From NCBI RefSeq assembly GCF_003007735.2, contig NZ_PXNQ02000010.1, positions 124,001 through 188,000 of the forward strand: DNA of 64,000 nt. The letters are read 5' to 3'. The stretch comes from Paracoccus methylarcula (GTDB taxonomy: Bacteria; Pseudomonadota; Alphaproteobacteria; Rhodobacterales; Rhodobacteraceae). Below the pieces are notes generated by a model. It searched no databases. It worked only from the letters and a program-made list of their open reading frames with translations, and had not been told where the DNA came from. A program made the translations under genes and the position numbers. Shown piece by piece: positions 11,285 to 20,246 of the stretch (position 1 is its first letter; each line of letters starts with the position of its first letter).

Positions 11285-13387
11285 ATGAAGCGGGTCGGGA
11301 TCAGGGGGCGTCGCCGGATCAGGCGGGGCGCGATTGTCCTGTCGGTTCTGGCCGTGCTGCTGGTCGCCGGTGGCGTGGCGTTGCAACGGCTGGATGCGGC
11401 CTATCCGCCGCCGCTCGATCCCGCGCCGCTTTCAGCCGAGGTGGTGGACCGCGACGGAGCCCTGCTGCGTGCCTATGCGGCATCCGACGGGCGGTGGCGT
11501 CTGCCTGCGGATATCGACCATCTCGACCCGCAGCTCATCGAGATGCTGATCGCCTACGAGGACAAGCGTTTCTGGTCGCATTCCGGCGTCGATCTCCGGG
11601 CACTCGGTCGGGCGGCGTGGCAGCTTGCCAGCAACGGGCGCATCGTTTCGGGCGGCTCGACCTTGTCCATGCAGCTTGCCCGCCTGACCGAACCGCGCAC
11701 CGAGCGCAGCTTTGCCGCCAAGTTCCGGCAGATCGCCCGCGCGATCCAGATCGAGCGGCGGCTGTCCAAGCGCGAGATCCTCGAGCGCTACCTGACGCTG
11801 GCGCCCTATGGCGGCAACCTGGAAGGGGTGCGGGCGGCGAGCCTTGCATGGTTTGGCAAGGAGCCGCAGAAACTGGAGCTTGCCGAGGCCGCGCTGCTGG
11901 TCGCGCTGCCGCAATCGCCCGAGGCGCGCCGCCCCGACCGGCATCCGCAGGCGGCCAAAGAGGCGCGCGACCGCGTGCTTGCCCGCATGGCGAGCGCCGG
12001 GGTGATCGCCGAAAGCGAGGTCGAGCGGGCATCGGGCGGCAAGATCGCCGAAAGACGCCTGCCGATGCCCGCATATGCCGCGCATCTGGCCGATGCGGTG
12101 ATGCGGGCGGATCCCGGAGCGCGGAAGCATTACCTGCTGATCAAGCGCAGCGCACAGGCCAATCTGGAGACGGTCGCCGCCCGGTCCGCGCAGCGCTTGG
12201 GCGCGGGGGTCTCGGTCGCGATGATCCTTGCCGATGCCCGCACGGGCGAGGTTCTGGCCCGCATCGGATCGGCGGGCTATTTCGATGCCGCGCGTGCCGG
12301 ATGGATCGACATGAGCACCGCCCAACGCTCGCCCGGCTCTACGCTCAAGCCCTTCATCTACGGTCTCGCCTTCGAAGAGGGGCTGGTGATGCAGGAAACC
12401 ATGATCGAGGACCGGCCCGGCAATTTCTCGGGCTACCGGCCACGGAATTTCGACATGGCCTATCAGGGTGACGTGTCGGTGCGCACGGCCTTGCAGATGT
12501 CGCTGAACGTGCCGGCGATCCGGCTGCTGGACGCGCTCGGCCCGGTGCGGCTGGTGGCACGGATGCGGCAGGCGGGCGCCCCGCCGGAACTACCGCCGGG
12601 AGAGGCGCCGGGATTGGCCATCGGGCTGGGCGGGGCGGGGCTGACGCTGGAAGGACTGGTGCAGCTTTATGGCGGGTTGGCCAATCGTGGCCGCGTGCAG
12701 CCGCTGCGTCACCTGGCCGGGTCGTCTCCGTCGCGGCAACCGGCCCAGGTGCTGACTCCGCAGGCTACGTGGCAGATCGCCGATATCCTGTCGGGCGTGG
12801 TGCCGCCCAAGGGCGCGCCGCGTCTCGGCATCGCCTACAAGACCGGCACCTCCTATGGCTATCGCGACGCATGGGCGGTCGGCTATGATGGCCGCCACGT
12901 TCTGGGGGTCTGGGCCGGGCGGCCCGATGGCGGCTCGGTGCCGGGGTTGACCGGATATGTCGCCGCCGCGCCGATCCTGTTCGAGGCCTTCTCGAAATCG
13001 GGCATCGGGATCGAGCCCTTTCCCCCGGCCCCGCCGGGCGCATTGCGGATGACGGCCTCGGAATTGCCGTTCTCATTGCGGCGCTATGCAGCGCCGGATG
13101 GCGATCTGGTGACCGGAGCAGCGGGCGAGCCCGCGCCCGAGATCGTCTTTCCGCCGCAGGGTGCAAGGGTCGATCTCGGCCTTGCCCGGGGCGGCGGGGT
13201 CATGCCGCTTGCGCTCAAGATCAATGGCGGCCGGGCGCCGTTTCGCTGGCTGGCCAATGGCGTGCCCCTTCCCGAGATGTTCCGGCGGCGCAATGCGTCA
13301 TGGGTGCCCGATAGCGGTGGTGCCTCGACGCTCACGGTCATCGATGCGGCGGGACGCACGGCAAGCGTCGATGTGTTCCTGGAATAG
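11285..13387 (+). CDS. pbpC: Penicillin-binding protein 1C
   Basis: A bifunctional peptidoglycan synthase of 700 residues. One N-terminal membrane anchor (residues about 15-32) is followed by the GT51 glycosyltransferase with EDKRFWSHSGVD (catalytic Glu92) and GGSTLSMQLAR. The transpeptidase carries the STLK motif with Ser352 and Lys355, an SLN motif and KTGTS at Lys519. A C-terminal beta domain of the PBP1C type (from about FPPQGARVDLG) completes it. The gene sits directly behind the macroglobulin-like gene, the yfhM-pbpC arrangement known from many proteobacteria, so the two probably act together in envelope repair or defence. Confidence 0.92.
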   Translation: MKRVGIRGRRRIRRGAIVLSVLAVLLVAGGVALQRLDAAYPPPLDPAPLSAEVVDRDGALLRAYAASDGRWRLPADIDHLDPQLIEMLIAYEDKRFWSHSGVDLRALGRAAWQLASNGRIVSGGSTLSMQLARLTEPRTERSFAAKFRQIARAIQIERRLSKREILERYLTLAPYGGNLEGVRAASLAWFGKEPQKLELAEAALLVALPQSPEARRPDRHPQAAKEARDRVLARMASAGVIAESEVERASGGKIAERRLPMPAYAAHLADAVMRADPGARKHYLLIKRSAQANLETVAARSAQRLGAGVSVAMILADARTGEVLARIGSAGYFDAARAGWIDMSTAQRSPGSTLKPFIYGLAFEEGLVMQETMIEDRPGNFSGYRPRNFDMAYQGDVSVRTALQMSLNVPAIRLLDALGPVRLVARMRQAGAPPELPPGEAPGLAIGLGGAGLTLEGLVQLYGGLANRGRVQPLRHLAGSSPSRQPAQVLTPQATWQIADILSGVVPPKGAPRLGIAYKTGTSYGYRDAWAVGYDGRHVLGVWAGRPDGGSVPGLTGYVAAAPILFEAFSKSGIGIEPFPPAPPGALRMTASELPFSLRRYAAPDGDLVTGAAGEPAPEIVFPPQGARVDLGLARGGGVMPLALKINGGRAPFRWLANGVPLPEMFRRRNASWVPDSGGASTLTVIDAAGRTASVDVFLE

Positions 13388-13404
13388 GTGTTTCCGGATC
13401 CGCA

Positions 13405-13439
13405 GGCCGGGCCATCGCCTGTCCGTCGATGGTCCGGCC
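13405..13439. terminator. Hairpin between convergent pbpC and MFS genes
   Basis: A 13-base arm at 13405-13417 pairs with 13427-13439 around a 9-base loop, with a single G-U pair. It lies between two convergent genes, so it could end both transcripts. There is no clear U-run on either side. Confidence 0.55.
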
Positions 13440-13482
13440 CGTGGATTTGCAAGGCTTTATCGCCGGGCGGTTTGCGCGGGGA

Positions 13483-14688
13483 TCACCTGATCCTGACCCG
13501 GGTGACGATGGCAAGGACGGCTACGCCCAGGATCAATGCGCTGACCAGGAAGACACCGCGGGGGCCGGACAGTTCCAGCACCGCGCCGCCGCCTGCCGCA
13601 CCCATCGCGATGGCAAAGTTGATGGCGGCGACGATCAGGCCGCCCCCGGCTTCGGCCTCATCCGGCAGGGAGCGGGTGATCCAGGTCGACCAGGAGACCG
13701 GCACTCCGGCGAATACCAGCCCCCATAGCCCCACCATCGCCGCATCGAACGGAGCAAAGCCGCCCACCCATGACAGCAACAGCGCAAGGATCGCCATGGT
13801 CAGCGGCATCGCCATGAGTGCAAGCCAGAGCGAGCGCTCGATGACATGGGCGATGAGGTAAGTGCCCGCGAAATTGGCGATCCCGAAGATGAACAGGATC
13901 GCGGTGACACCTTCGATCCCGACTCCCGTGATCAGTTCCAGGAAGGGACGGATATAGGTGAAGAAGGTGAAATGCCCGGCAAAGACCAGCAGGACGGCGA
14001 TCATGCCGATGCCTATCCCCGGGCGGGCAAGAACCTCGATCAGCGTGCCCAGTCTGGCCTTTCCGCGAGACGGCAGGGAAGGCAATGTCGCCATCTGGAC
14101 CAGTAGCGCCAGGACGGCCAGCCCCGTGGCGACATGGAAAACGCCGCGCCAGCCGATCAGCCCGCCCAGATAGCTGCCGACCGGAACGGCAAGGACGGTG
14201 GCGGCCGAAACCCCCATGAACATGATCGCCAATGCGCGGGGAATCGCGTCTTCGGGCACCAGCCGCATCACCGTCGCGACCGACAGGGTCCAGAACCCGC
14301 CAAGCGCAACCCCCATCAGGATGCGTCCGAGCAATAGTAGCGGCAGCCCCGGCGCGGTCGCCACGATCAGGTTCGAGACGATCAGCAGGACCGAGAAACC
14401 CATCAGCACCAGCCGCCGGTCGATCCCGCGCGTTGCGACCGAGATCAGCAGGCTGGAGATCAGCGCGACAAAGGCCGTCGCGGTAACCGCCTGTCCGGCC
14501 GCGCCCTTGCTGATCTGCAGCCCCTCGGCGAGCGGGGTGAGCAGGCTGGCGGGCAGGAACTCGGCCGTGACAAGCGCGAAGACCCCCAGGGACATGGAAA
14601 AGACGGCACCCCAGGCCGGTCGCTCGACGGGGTGTTCCGTAATTAAGTCGATGCTGGGCGCCGTGGCGCCGAATGTATCCGTTGGCAT
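13483..14688 (-). CDS. MFS transporter, DHA1-type exporter (NepI/YdhP-like)
   Basis: A 401-residue major facilitator protein with twelve hydrophobic segments. The first helix region WGAVFSMSLGVFALVTAEFLPASLL and the loop motif RGIDRRLV are typical of the DHA1 subgroup that includes the purine ribonucleoside exporter NepI and arabinose exporters. The substrate is unknown. It is divergent from an AraC regulator across 78 bases, which suggests that the regulator controls it. The start ATG at 14688 is the only one giving a short soluble N-terminus of about 25 residues. Confidence 0.85.
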   Translation of the reverse strand: MPTDTFGATAPSIDLITEHPVERPAWGAVFSMSLGVFALVTAEFLPASLLTPLAEGLQISKGAAGQAVTATAFVALISSLLISVATRGIDRRLVLMGFSVLLIVSNLIVATAPGLPLLLLGRILMGVALGGFWTLSVATVMRLVPEDAIPRALAIMFMGVSAATVLAVPVGSYLGGLIGWRGVFHVATGLAVLALLVQMATLPSLPSRGKARLGTLIEVLARPGIGIGMIAVLLVFAGHFTFFTYIRPFLELITGVGIEGVTAILFIFGIANFAGTYLIAHVIERSLWLALMAMPLTMAILALLLSWVGGFAPFDAAMVGLWGLVFAGVPVSWSTWITRSLPDEAEAGGGLIVAAINFAIAMGAAGGGAVLELSGPRGVFLVSALILGVAVLAIVTRVRIR

Positions 14689-14766
14689 GATCCGGTCCTT
14701 GTTCGGGATGACAGCTTTTCCCTATTTGGCTGGTCAATCCGGATTATCCATGTCATTTTATCCCGC

Positions 14767-15753
14767 ATGTATGATCGAAACGCCGAAACTCCTGCCGAAC
14801 GCGATGCCGTGAGCGAGGTGCTTCTCGGGATGCGCCTTCGCGGCGCCAGCTATTCCCGCCTGCGCCTGACACCGCCATTCGGCCTGCGCTTGCCGGAGGG
14901 AAGCGGCGCCCGCTTTCACTTCATCGGGCAGGGAGAGGCGGTTCTGCTTTTGCCGGACATGCCGCCGCGCAGGCTTGGGGCCGGCGATGCGGTCCTGATC
15001 CCGCGCGGACATGATCACAGTCTCCTGTCGGCGCCGGGCGTTGCGGTGCGGGATATCGCCTCATACACATCCCAGACCTTGTGCAAGGCGTTCTGCGAGA
15101 TCCGCGACTGCAACGCCGAAACCTGCAGGACCCTCGATACGACCATCCTGTCGGGGGTGATGGAGCTTGACCTTCTGACCATGCATCCCCTGATCGCCCT
15201 GATGCCCGAGGCGATGTCGGTCGGCGCGTTGCTGGACAGGCAGCCCGAGATGCGGGCCATGCTGGCGGCGATGGAGGCCGAAATGGCGCAGGATCGCCCC
15301 GGTTCGGCCGGAGTGCTGGCCCGCCTTGCCGATGTGATCGCGGCCCTGATCGTGCGTGGCTGGGTGGAATGCGGCTGCGACGAGGCTTCCGGCGTCATCA
15401 CCGCGCTGCGCGACCCCCGCCTTGCCCGGGTGCTGGTCGCGCTGCATCGGGAACCGGGCAGGGACTGGGATGTTCCGGCCATGGCGAGCCTGATGGGGGC
15501 ATCCCGCTCGGTGTTCTCGGAGCGGTTCACGGCAATCGTCGGGGTCAGCCCGCTGCGCTATGTCACCGATCTGCGGATGCGGCTCGCCGCTCAATGGATC
15601 GGGCGAGATGGCGAAGCCATCGCGGCGGTGGCCCATCGGTTGGGTTACGGCTCGCAAGCCGCGTTCGCGCGGGCTTTCAAGCGGGTCATCGGGGTTGCGC
15701 CCGGCCATGTCCGGCGCATGAATGCCGCACAGCACCCGGGATCAGCCGGATAG
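14767..15753 (+). CDS. AraC-family transcriptional regulator with cupin sensor domain
   Basis: A 328-residue regulator. The N-terminal half resembles the cupin_6 domain of AraC proteins (LLPDMPPRRLGAGDAVLIPRG, then a Cys-containing stretch CKAFCEIRDCNAETC). The C-terminal helix-turn-helix pair includes VPAMASLMGASRSVFSERF and LGYGSQAAFARAFKR before the end of the domain. The five closely spaced cysteines (residues about 100-120) could bind a metal or react with an electrophile; this is inference. It is divergently transcribed from the MFS exporter and so probably regulates it in response to the exported compound. Confidence 0.85.
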   Translation: MYDRNAETPAERDAVSEVLLGMRLRGASYSRLRLTPPFGLRLPEGSGARFHFIGQGEAVLLLPDMPPRRLGAGDAVLIPRGHDHSLLSAPGVAVRDIASYTSQTLCKAFCEIRDCNAETCRTLDTTILSGVMELDLLTMHPLIALMPEAMSVGALLDRQPEMRAMLAAMEAEMAQDRPGSAGVLARLADVIAALIVRGWVECGCDEASGVITALRDPRLARVLVALHREPGRDWDVPAMASLMGASRSVFSERFTAIVGVSPLRYVTDLRMRLAAQWIGRDGEAIAAVAHRLGYGSQAAFARAFKRVIGVAPGHVRRMNAAQHPGSAG

Positions 15754-15860
15754 GCGCCCACCATTCCGAGCAGGGATTTCCGGCGTCGCGCCGCCGCTCC
15801 GAAAGGCGTGCAAGCCGCGTGCAATTTTGGAATATTGAATTTTCTTCTGGCCGGATCGCG

Positions 15861-17624
15861 ATGTTCCGCGATACCGTGCCTCTGCCACGTGATCGACGGA
15901 GCTGGAGGAGGCGAGACCGTATCAGGGTGCCCGGAAAGATCAGGATAACCTCGATCGCGGCGGTGATCGCGACCACCGCGATTTGCCTTGCCGCATATCT
16001 GTTGTCCTTCGAGTATCTCGTCAGGGCGATGCGCGACAGCGACAGGGGGGCAAGCCATTACGCCCGGGGCATCGATCTCGCGGTGACGCGTTTCGGGCAT
16101 TTGCCACGGCTGCTGGCCGAGGATCCGCGGATATTGCAGGCATTGGCCGGGGAGGATGAGAAGCAGCTCGAGCAGCTGGACAGGCATCTGTCATGGGTCG
16201 CGGCAGTCTCGAATGTGCAGCGCATCCTGTTGCTGGACATCAATGGCCGGGCAATTGCCGGATCCGAACTCTGGAAGGATCCGGCACCGAAGGAGGAACT
16301 CTATACCTTCCGGCCGGATTTCAGGGCCGCGCTCGGCGGGACTGTCGGCACCTATTTCACCGTGTCGCCGGAAACCGGGGCATTTTCCTATCACGTCTCG
16401 GCGCCCGCCCTGAACCGGGAAGGTGTCGTCTTCGGGGTCGTGAGCGCCATGGTCTCGCTCGACGATGTCGGGCGGGCATGGGAAGATACCGGTGAGCTGG
16501 TCTTGCTGACCAATCCGCAGGGCGTGGTGCTGGCAGCATCCGACCGGGAATATCTCTATGGGCTTCTGAACCCGTTGAATGCCTATGAGCGGCGGCAACT
16601 GGAGCTTGGGCGGCAATTCGGGGACCTGTCGCTGCATGTCCTGGGCTGGAAGGTGAACGGCCCGGACCGGGTCGATCTCGAGGGCGAGACCTATGTCTGG
16701 AACAAGGCCATGGTGCGATCCGAACCCTGGACGATCCATCTGCTGACCGATCTGCGCGGCATTCGGATCACCTCGCTGCTGGTCGCCGCCGGGTTGCTGG
16801 TGCTGGCCTTGCTGATCGGGCTGATCACGGTGCTGTTCCAGAGTGCCCAGCTTCGCGAGGCGCTGCATCGCTCGAACGAGGACCGGCGGCGGCTGCGCGA
16901 AGCGCAGGACATGCTGGCGCGCAAGAACAGGCTTGCGGCCCTGGGACAGTTTTCGGCCTCGATCACCCATGAGCTGGGACAACCCATCGCGGCGATGCGC
17001 AACTATCTTGTGGCCTCGGAAATGGAGCAATCCGGCGAGAATGCCGGTCAGAATGCCGATCTGCATGGCGAACTGACGAAGCTGGTCGAGCGGATGGGGA
17101 ATATCATGACCCAGCTCAAGAGTTTCAGCCAGCCGGGTGGACGCAGCTCCGCCCCGTTCGACATCCTGGCGGCCATCGAGGCGAGTATCGCGCTGGTGCG
17201 CTTCGACGCCGAGCGGATGGGCGTCGATCTGGCGTTTGAGGCCGAGCCGGATTTGCCGGCCTGCCTGGGCGATCAGGCGCGCTTCGAGCAGGTGATCATC
17301 AATTTGCTGACCAATGCGCTGGATGCGATGGCCGAGCAGCCGGTCAAGCGCCTGTCCATCCGCTGCCGCCGGGACGGCGCCGGACTATATGTGCGCGTCG
17401 AGGATACCGGCACGGGGCTGGGCGGCAAGACGCTGAGCGATCTGCAGGAGCCGTTCTTCACGACCAAGGCTTCCGGCAAGGGAATGGGGTTGGGGCTGGC
17501 CATCTCGTCCCAGATCGTGGGCGAGATGGGCGGAACGCTGAGAGCGCATGACGCGGCGGGCGGCGGCGCCGTGTTCGAGATCAGGCTTCGCGCAGCAGTG
17601 GAGCAGGAGGAGGGAGCCGGGTGA
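15861..17624 (+). CDS. DctB-like sensor histidine kinase
   Basis: A 587-residue membrane kinase of the C4-dicarboxylate sensor type. The first membrane helix is at about residues 28-50, the second at about 302-326, with a large periplasmic double-PAS-like sensor between them. The phosphorylated histidine is His370 in SASITHELGQP. The ATPase domain has the N box NLLTNALDAM, G1 EDTGTGLGG and G2 GKGMGLGLAIS. Its GTGA overlap with the next gene couples it to the response regulator. It probably senses the periplasmic substrate of the TAXI-TRAP transporter encoded downstream. The ATG at 15861 gives a basic N-terminus directly before helix 1. Confidence 0.85.
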   Translation: MFRDTVPLPRDRRSWRRRDRIRVPGKIRITSIAAVIATTAICLAAYLLSFEYLVRAMRDSDRGASHYARGIDLAVTRFGHLPRLLAEDPRILQALAGEDEKQLEQLDRHLSWVAAVSNVQRILLLDINGRAIAGSELWKDPAPKEELYTFRPDFRAALGGTVGTYFTVSPETGAFSYHVSAPALNREGVVFGVVSAMVSLDDVGRAWEDTGELVLLTNPQGVVLAASDREYLYGLLNPLNAYERRQLELGRQFGDLSLHVLGWKVNGPDRVDLEGETYVWNKAMVRSEPWTIHLLTDLRGIRITSLLVAAGLLVLALLIGLITVLFQSAQLREALHRSNEDRRRLREAQDMLARKNRLAALGQFSASITHELGQPIAAMRNYLVASEMEQSGENAGQNADLHGELTKLVERMGNIMTQLKSFSQPGGRSSAPFDILAAIEASIALVRFDAERMGVDLAFEAEPDLPACLGDQARFEQVIINLLTNALDAMAEQPVKRLSIRCRRDGAGLYVRVEDTGTGLGGKTLSDLQEPFFTTKASGKGMGLGLAISSQIVGEMGGTLRAHDAAGGGAVFEIRLRAAVEQEEGAG

Positions 17625-18955
17625 GCGAAAGGAAGATATTCGTGATCGACGACGATGCGGCGATGCTCAAATCGCTGCTGCAGCTGTTGTCGAAAGCCGG
17701 TTGGGACGTGAAATGTTTCGAACGTGCGCAGGCCGCGCTCGACCGCCTGGAGGCCGAGGACCCCAATGTGATCCTCTGCGATATGCAGATGCCGGGCATG
17801 TCCGGGCTGGAGCTGCTCGCAGGGATCAGATCCCGGCGCGCCGTGCCCGTGGTGCTGATCTCGGCCCATGGGGATATCCCGACCGCGGTTCAGGCGATCC
17901 AGGACGGGGCCTATTCCTTCCTTGAAAAACCCTATGATCCCCGTCGGTTGCTGGGAATTGTCAGAAACGCGGCAGAGAAGGACAACCTTCGCCGACAGAC
18001 CGAGATCATGCGCGAGCAGATCGGCCGCCTGTCCGGGCTGGACCGTATCCTGATCGGCAATGACCGGCAGATCTCGGTGCTGCGCGATCAGGTGATGCAA
18101 TTCGCCTCGATCGACAATCCGCTGCTGATCTCGGGCGAGACCGGAACCGGGAAGGAACTTGTCGCCCGGTCACTGCACAGCCTTGGCAGCCGGATGGGAT
18201 TCCCGTTCGTCGCCCTCAATTGCGCGACCCTGTCGCAGGAGCGTTTCGAAGAACAGGTCTTCGGGGTCGCAGATGGCAATGCCGGGCTGATCCGGCGGGC
18301 CGAGGGAGGAGTGATGTTCCTGGACGAGATCGGCGCCTGCCCGGCCCAGATACAGGCCAAGTTCCTGCGGGTGATCGAGCATCATTCCTTCACCCCCATC
18401 GGCAGTGACGAGGAACTGACCGCCGATCTCCGCATCATCGCCTCGACGAACGAGGATCTTGAGGCAAAGGTCACGGCGGGTGAGTTCCGGCAGGATCTGC
18501 TGTACCGGATCAACGCCCTGTCCCTGCACCTGCCGCCGCTGCGCGACCGGGGGGAGGATGTCATCATCCTGTTCGACCATTTCCTGCGCGATCTGGCCGC
18601 CGTCTACGAGATCGACCAGCCCGAGCTTCTACCCGGCGAGCTGTCGGACCTGCTGTCGCATGGCTGGCCCGGCAATGTCCGCGAATTGCGGCATGTGGCC
18701 AATCGCAGGATCCTGGCGGCCACGCGCGGCGGCGGTTCGGTGAGCGAGGCGATGTCGCGCCAATCGGGAGAGGATCCGCCGCCCGGAACCCTGCGCGACG
18801 CGGTTGCGGCATTGGAGAGATCGATTATCGGCCAGTCGATCCGCAACCATGACGGGCGCATGGACGCGGTGGCCGAGGCGCTCGGGATCGGTCGCCGGAC
18901 GCTGAACGAAAAGATGGTCAAGCTGGGGCTCGACAAGGCGCATATCCTGCGCTGA
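17621..18955 (+). CDS. DctD/NtrC-type response regulator lacking the GAFTGA loop
   Basis: A 444-residue regulator: receiver domain with phosphoacceptor Asp54 (CDMQMPGMSG), AAA+ domain with Walker A GETGTGKE (Lys178) and Walker B VMFLDEIG, and a C-terminal Fis-type helix-turn-helix (DAVAEALGIGRRTLNEKM). Between EEQVFG (residues about 210-215) and AEGGVMFLDEIG only about eleven residues remain, so the loop carrying GAFTGA, which contacts sigma-54, is missing. Rhodobacter capsulatus NtrC also lacks it and works with sigma-70 polymerase. This protein is therefore unlikely to be a classical sigma-54 activator. Translation is coupled to the kinase gene. Confidence 0.86.
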   Translation: MSERKIFVIDDDAAMLKSLLQLLSKAGWDVKCFERAQAALDRLEAEDPNVILCDMQMPGMSGLELLAGIRSRRAVPVVLISAHGDIPTAVQAIQDGAYSFLEKPYDPRRLLGIVRNAAEKDNLRRQTEIMREQIGRLSGLDRILIGNDRQISVLRDQVMQFASIDNPLLISGETGTGKELVARSLHSLGSRMGFPFVALNCATLSQERFEEQVFGVADGNAGLIRRAEGGVMFLDEIGACPAQIQAKFLRVIEHHSFTPIGSDEELTADLRIIASTNEDLEAKVTAGEFRQDLLYRINALSLHLPPLRDRGEDVIILFDHFLRDLAAVYEIDQPELLPGELSDLLSHGWPGNVRELRHVANRRILAATRGGGSVSEAMSRQSGEDPPPGTLRDAVAALERSIIGQSIRNHDGRMDAVAEALGIGRRTLNEKMVKLGLDKAHILR

Positions 18956-18966
18956 GCCGCATATTG

Positions 18967-18978
18967 GCGGATATCCGC
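18967..18978. promoter_or_regulatory. 12-bp perfect palindrome in the intergenic region before the TAXI gene
   Basis: GCGGATATCCGC is a perfect palindrome about 110 bases upstream of the TAXI binding-protein start and just after the regulator gene. It is a candidate operator for the neighbouring DctD-like regulator, but a palindrome this short occurs by chance. Confidence 0.25.
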
Positions 18979-19089
18979 AGGTGGTTCGCGCCGGGGCTGG
19001 CGGATTTCTTCATAGCCAGATCGAGCGTCCTGCCGATACTCTTCCACATGGCAATAACAAGGCAATAACGAGTCCAAGGGAGGATTATC

Positions 19090-20109
19090 ATGTATCGCCA
19101 TACAAAGTTTGCAGCCGGGATCGCGGCAGCCATATCTCTGGCCGGAACGGTTGCGATGGCCGAGCCGGAACCGGCCAGCTACATTCTGGCCACGGCCTCG
19201 ACCGGCGGCACCTATTACCCGGTGGGCGTCGCGCTTTCCACTTTGGTCAAGGTCAAGCTGGAACCCGATACCGGTATCAGCCTGTCCGCCATCAATTCGG
19301 CCGGTTCGGGCGAAAATATCCGGCTTCTGAACGAGGGGGAAGCGCAGTTCGCCATTCTTCAGGGGCTTTTTGGCTATCTGGGATGGAACGGAGAAGGTGA
19401 GTTCGCGGAAAGCGGTCCGCAGGAAAAATTACGCTCAATCTCCATGCTCTGGCCGAATGTCGAGCAATTCATCCTTGACAAGAGAGCCGTCAAGAACGGA
19501 ACGGTCAGCGACCTGATTGAACTCAAGGGGGAGGCCATGGCCTTTGGGGCCGAGAATTCAGGCGCGCTTGGTTCGACCGAGACGCTGCTGTCCGGGTTGG
19601 GGGTTGATATCTTCAAGGATTATAAACTGATCTATGCCGGTTACGGTCCTTCCGCTGAAGCCCTGCAAAACGGTCAGGTTAAAGGCATCAACCCGAATTC
19701 GGGGATACCGAACGGGACGGTCAGTCAGGTTTTCGCAACGGCGGGTGACAATCTCCAGATGCTGGAGGTCACGGACGAAGAACTGGAAAAGATGGATGGC
19801 GGGCGTGAATTGTGGACCCGGTTCGTCATTCCGGCCGGAACCTATCCGGGTGTTGAAGAGGATATCCAGACCATTGCCCAACCGAACCTGCTGGCGACAA
19901 CAGCGGACATTCCCGAAGAGAATGTCTATCTGATGACCAAAGCGATCTACGAGAACCTGCCCTTCCTGCAGGCGATCCATCCGGCCACCAAGGAAATGGC
20001 ATTGGAACAGGCCATCGCCGGTCTGCCCTTGCCGCTGCATCCGGGGGCGCGGCGTTATTACGAGGAAATGGGGGTCGAGATCCCCGACCGGCTGAAGGCG
20101 GCCGAGTAA
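19090..20109 (+). CDS. TAXI-family TRAP transporter substrate-binding protein
   Basis: A 339-residue periplasmic binding protein with a signal peptide ending SLAGTVAMA and the TAXI-family signature ATASTGGTYYPVGVAL right after cleavage. TAXI proteins deliver anionic substrates such as 2-oxoglutarate or glutamate to TRAP membrane subunits. A strong AAGGGAGG site precedes the ATG. Downstream lie the fused membrane protein and an L-2-hydroxyglutarate oxidase-like enzyme, so a C5 hydroxy- or oxo-acid is a reasonable guess. The codon choice of this gene is slightly more AT-rich than its neighbours. Confidence 0.9.
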   Translation: MYRHTKFAAGIAAAISLAGTVAMAEPEPASYILATASTGGTYYPVGVALSTLVKVKLEPDTGISLSAINSAGSGENIRLLNEGEAQFAILQGLFGYLGWNGEGEFAESGPQEKLRSISMLWPNVEQFILDKRAVKNGTVSDLIELKGEAMAFGAENSGALGSTETLLSGLGVDIFKDYKLIYAGYGPSAEALQNGQVKGINPNSGIPNGTVSQVFATAGDNLQMLEVTDEELEKMDGGRELWTRFVIPAGTYPGVEEDIQTIAQPNLLATTADIPEENVYLMTKAIYENLPFLQAIHPATKEMALEQAIAGLPLPLHPGARRYYEEMGVEIPDRLKAAE

Positions 20110-20123
20110 CCCAGTTCCCATCG

Positions 20124-20163
20124 GCCGGGGAGCGACAGCGCCCCGGCAGGTCCTCTCTCTTTC
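20124..20163 (+). terminator. Hairpin between TAXI binding protein and TRAP permease
   Basis: GCCGGGG at 20124-20130 pairs with CCCCGGC at 20141-20147 around a 10-base loop, followed by a pyrimidine run CTCTCTCTTT. Such a partial terminator or mRNA-protecting hairpin after a binding-protein gene would allow more binding protein than permease. Confidence 0.5.
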
Positions 20164-20246
20164 CAATGCGCTGATCTGCAATCACTTGCATCGATGATGC
20201 GCGTCCAAGTTAGCGCAGGGTGTTCGACCCTGCCGGGAGATACATA

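Noticed and set aside
19049..19063. TGGCA...GGC spacing (GG, 10 bases, GC) before the TAXI gene as a sigma-54 promoter
   Set aside because: The -12 element is a poor match, the sequence is partly a short repeat (GGCAATAAC twice), and the neighbouring regulator lacks the sigma-54 contact loop.
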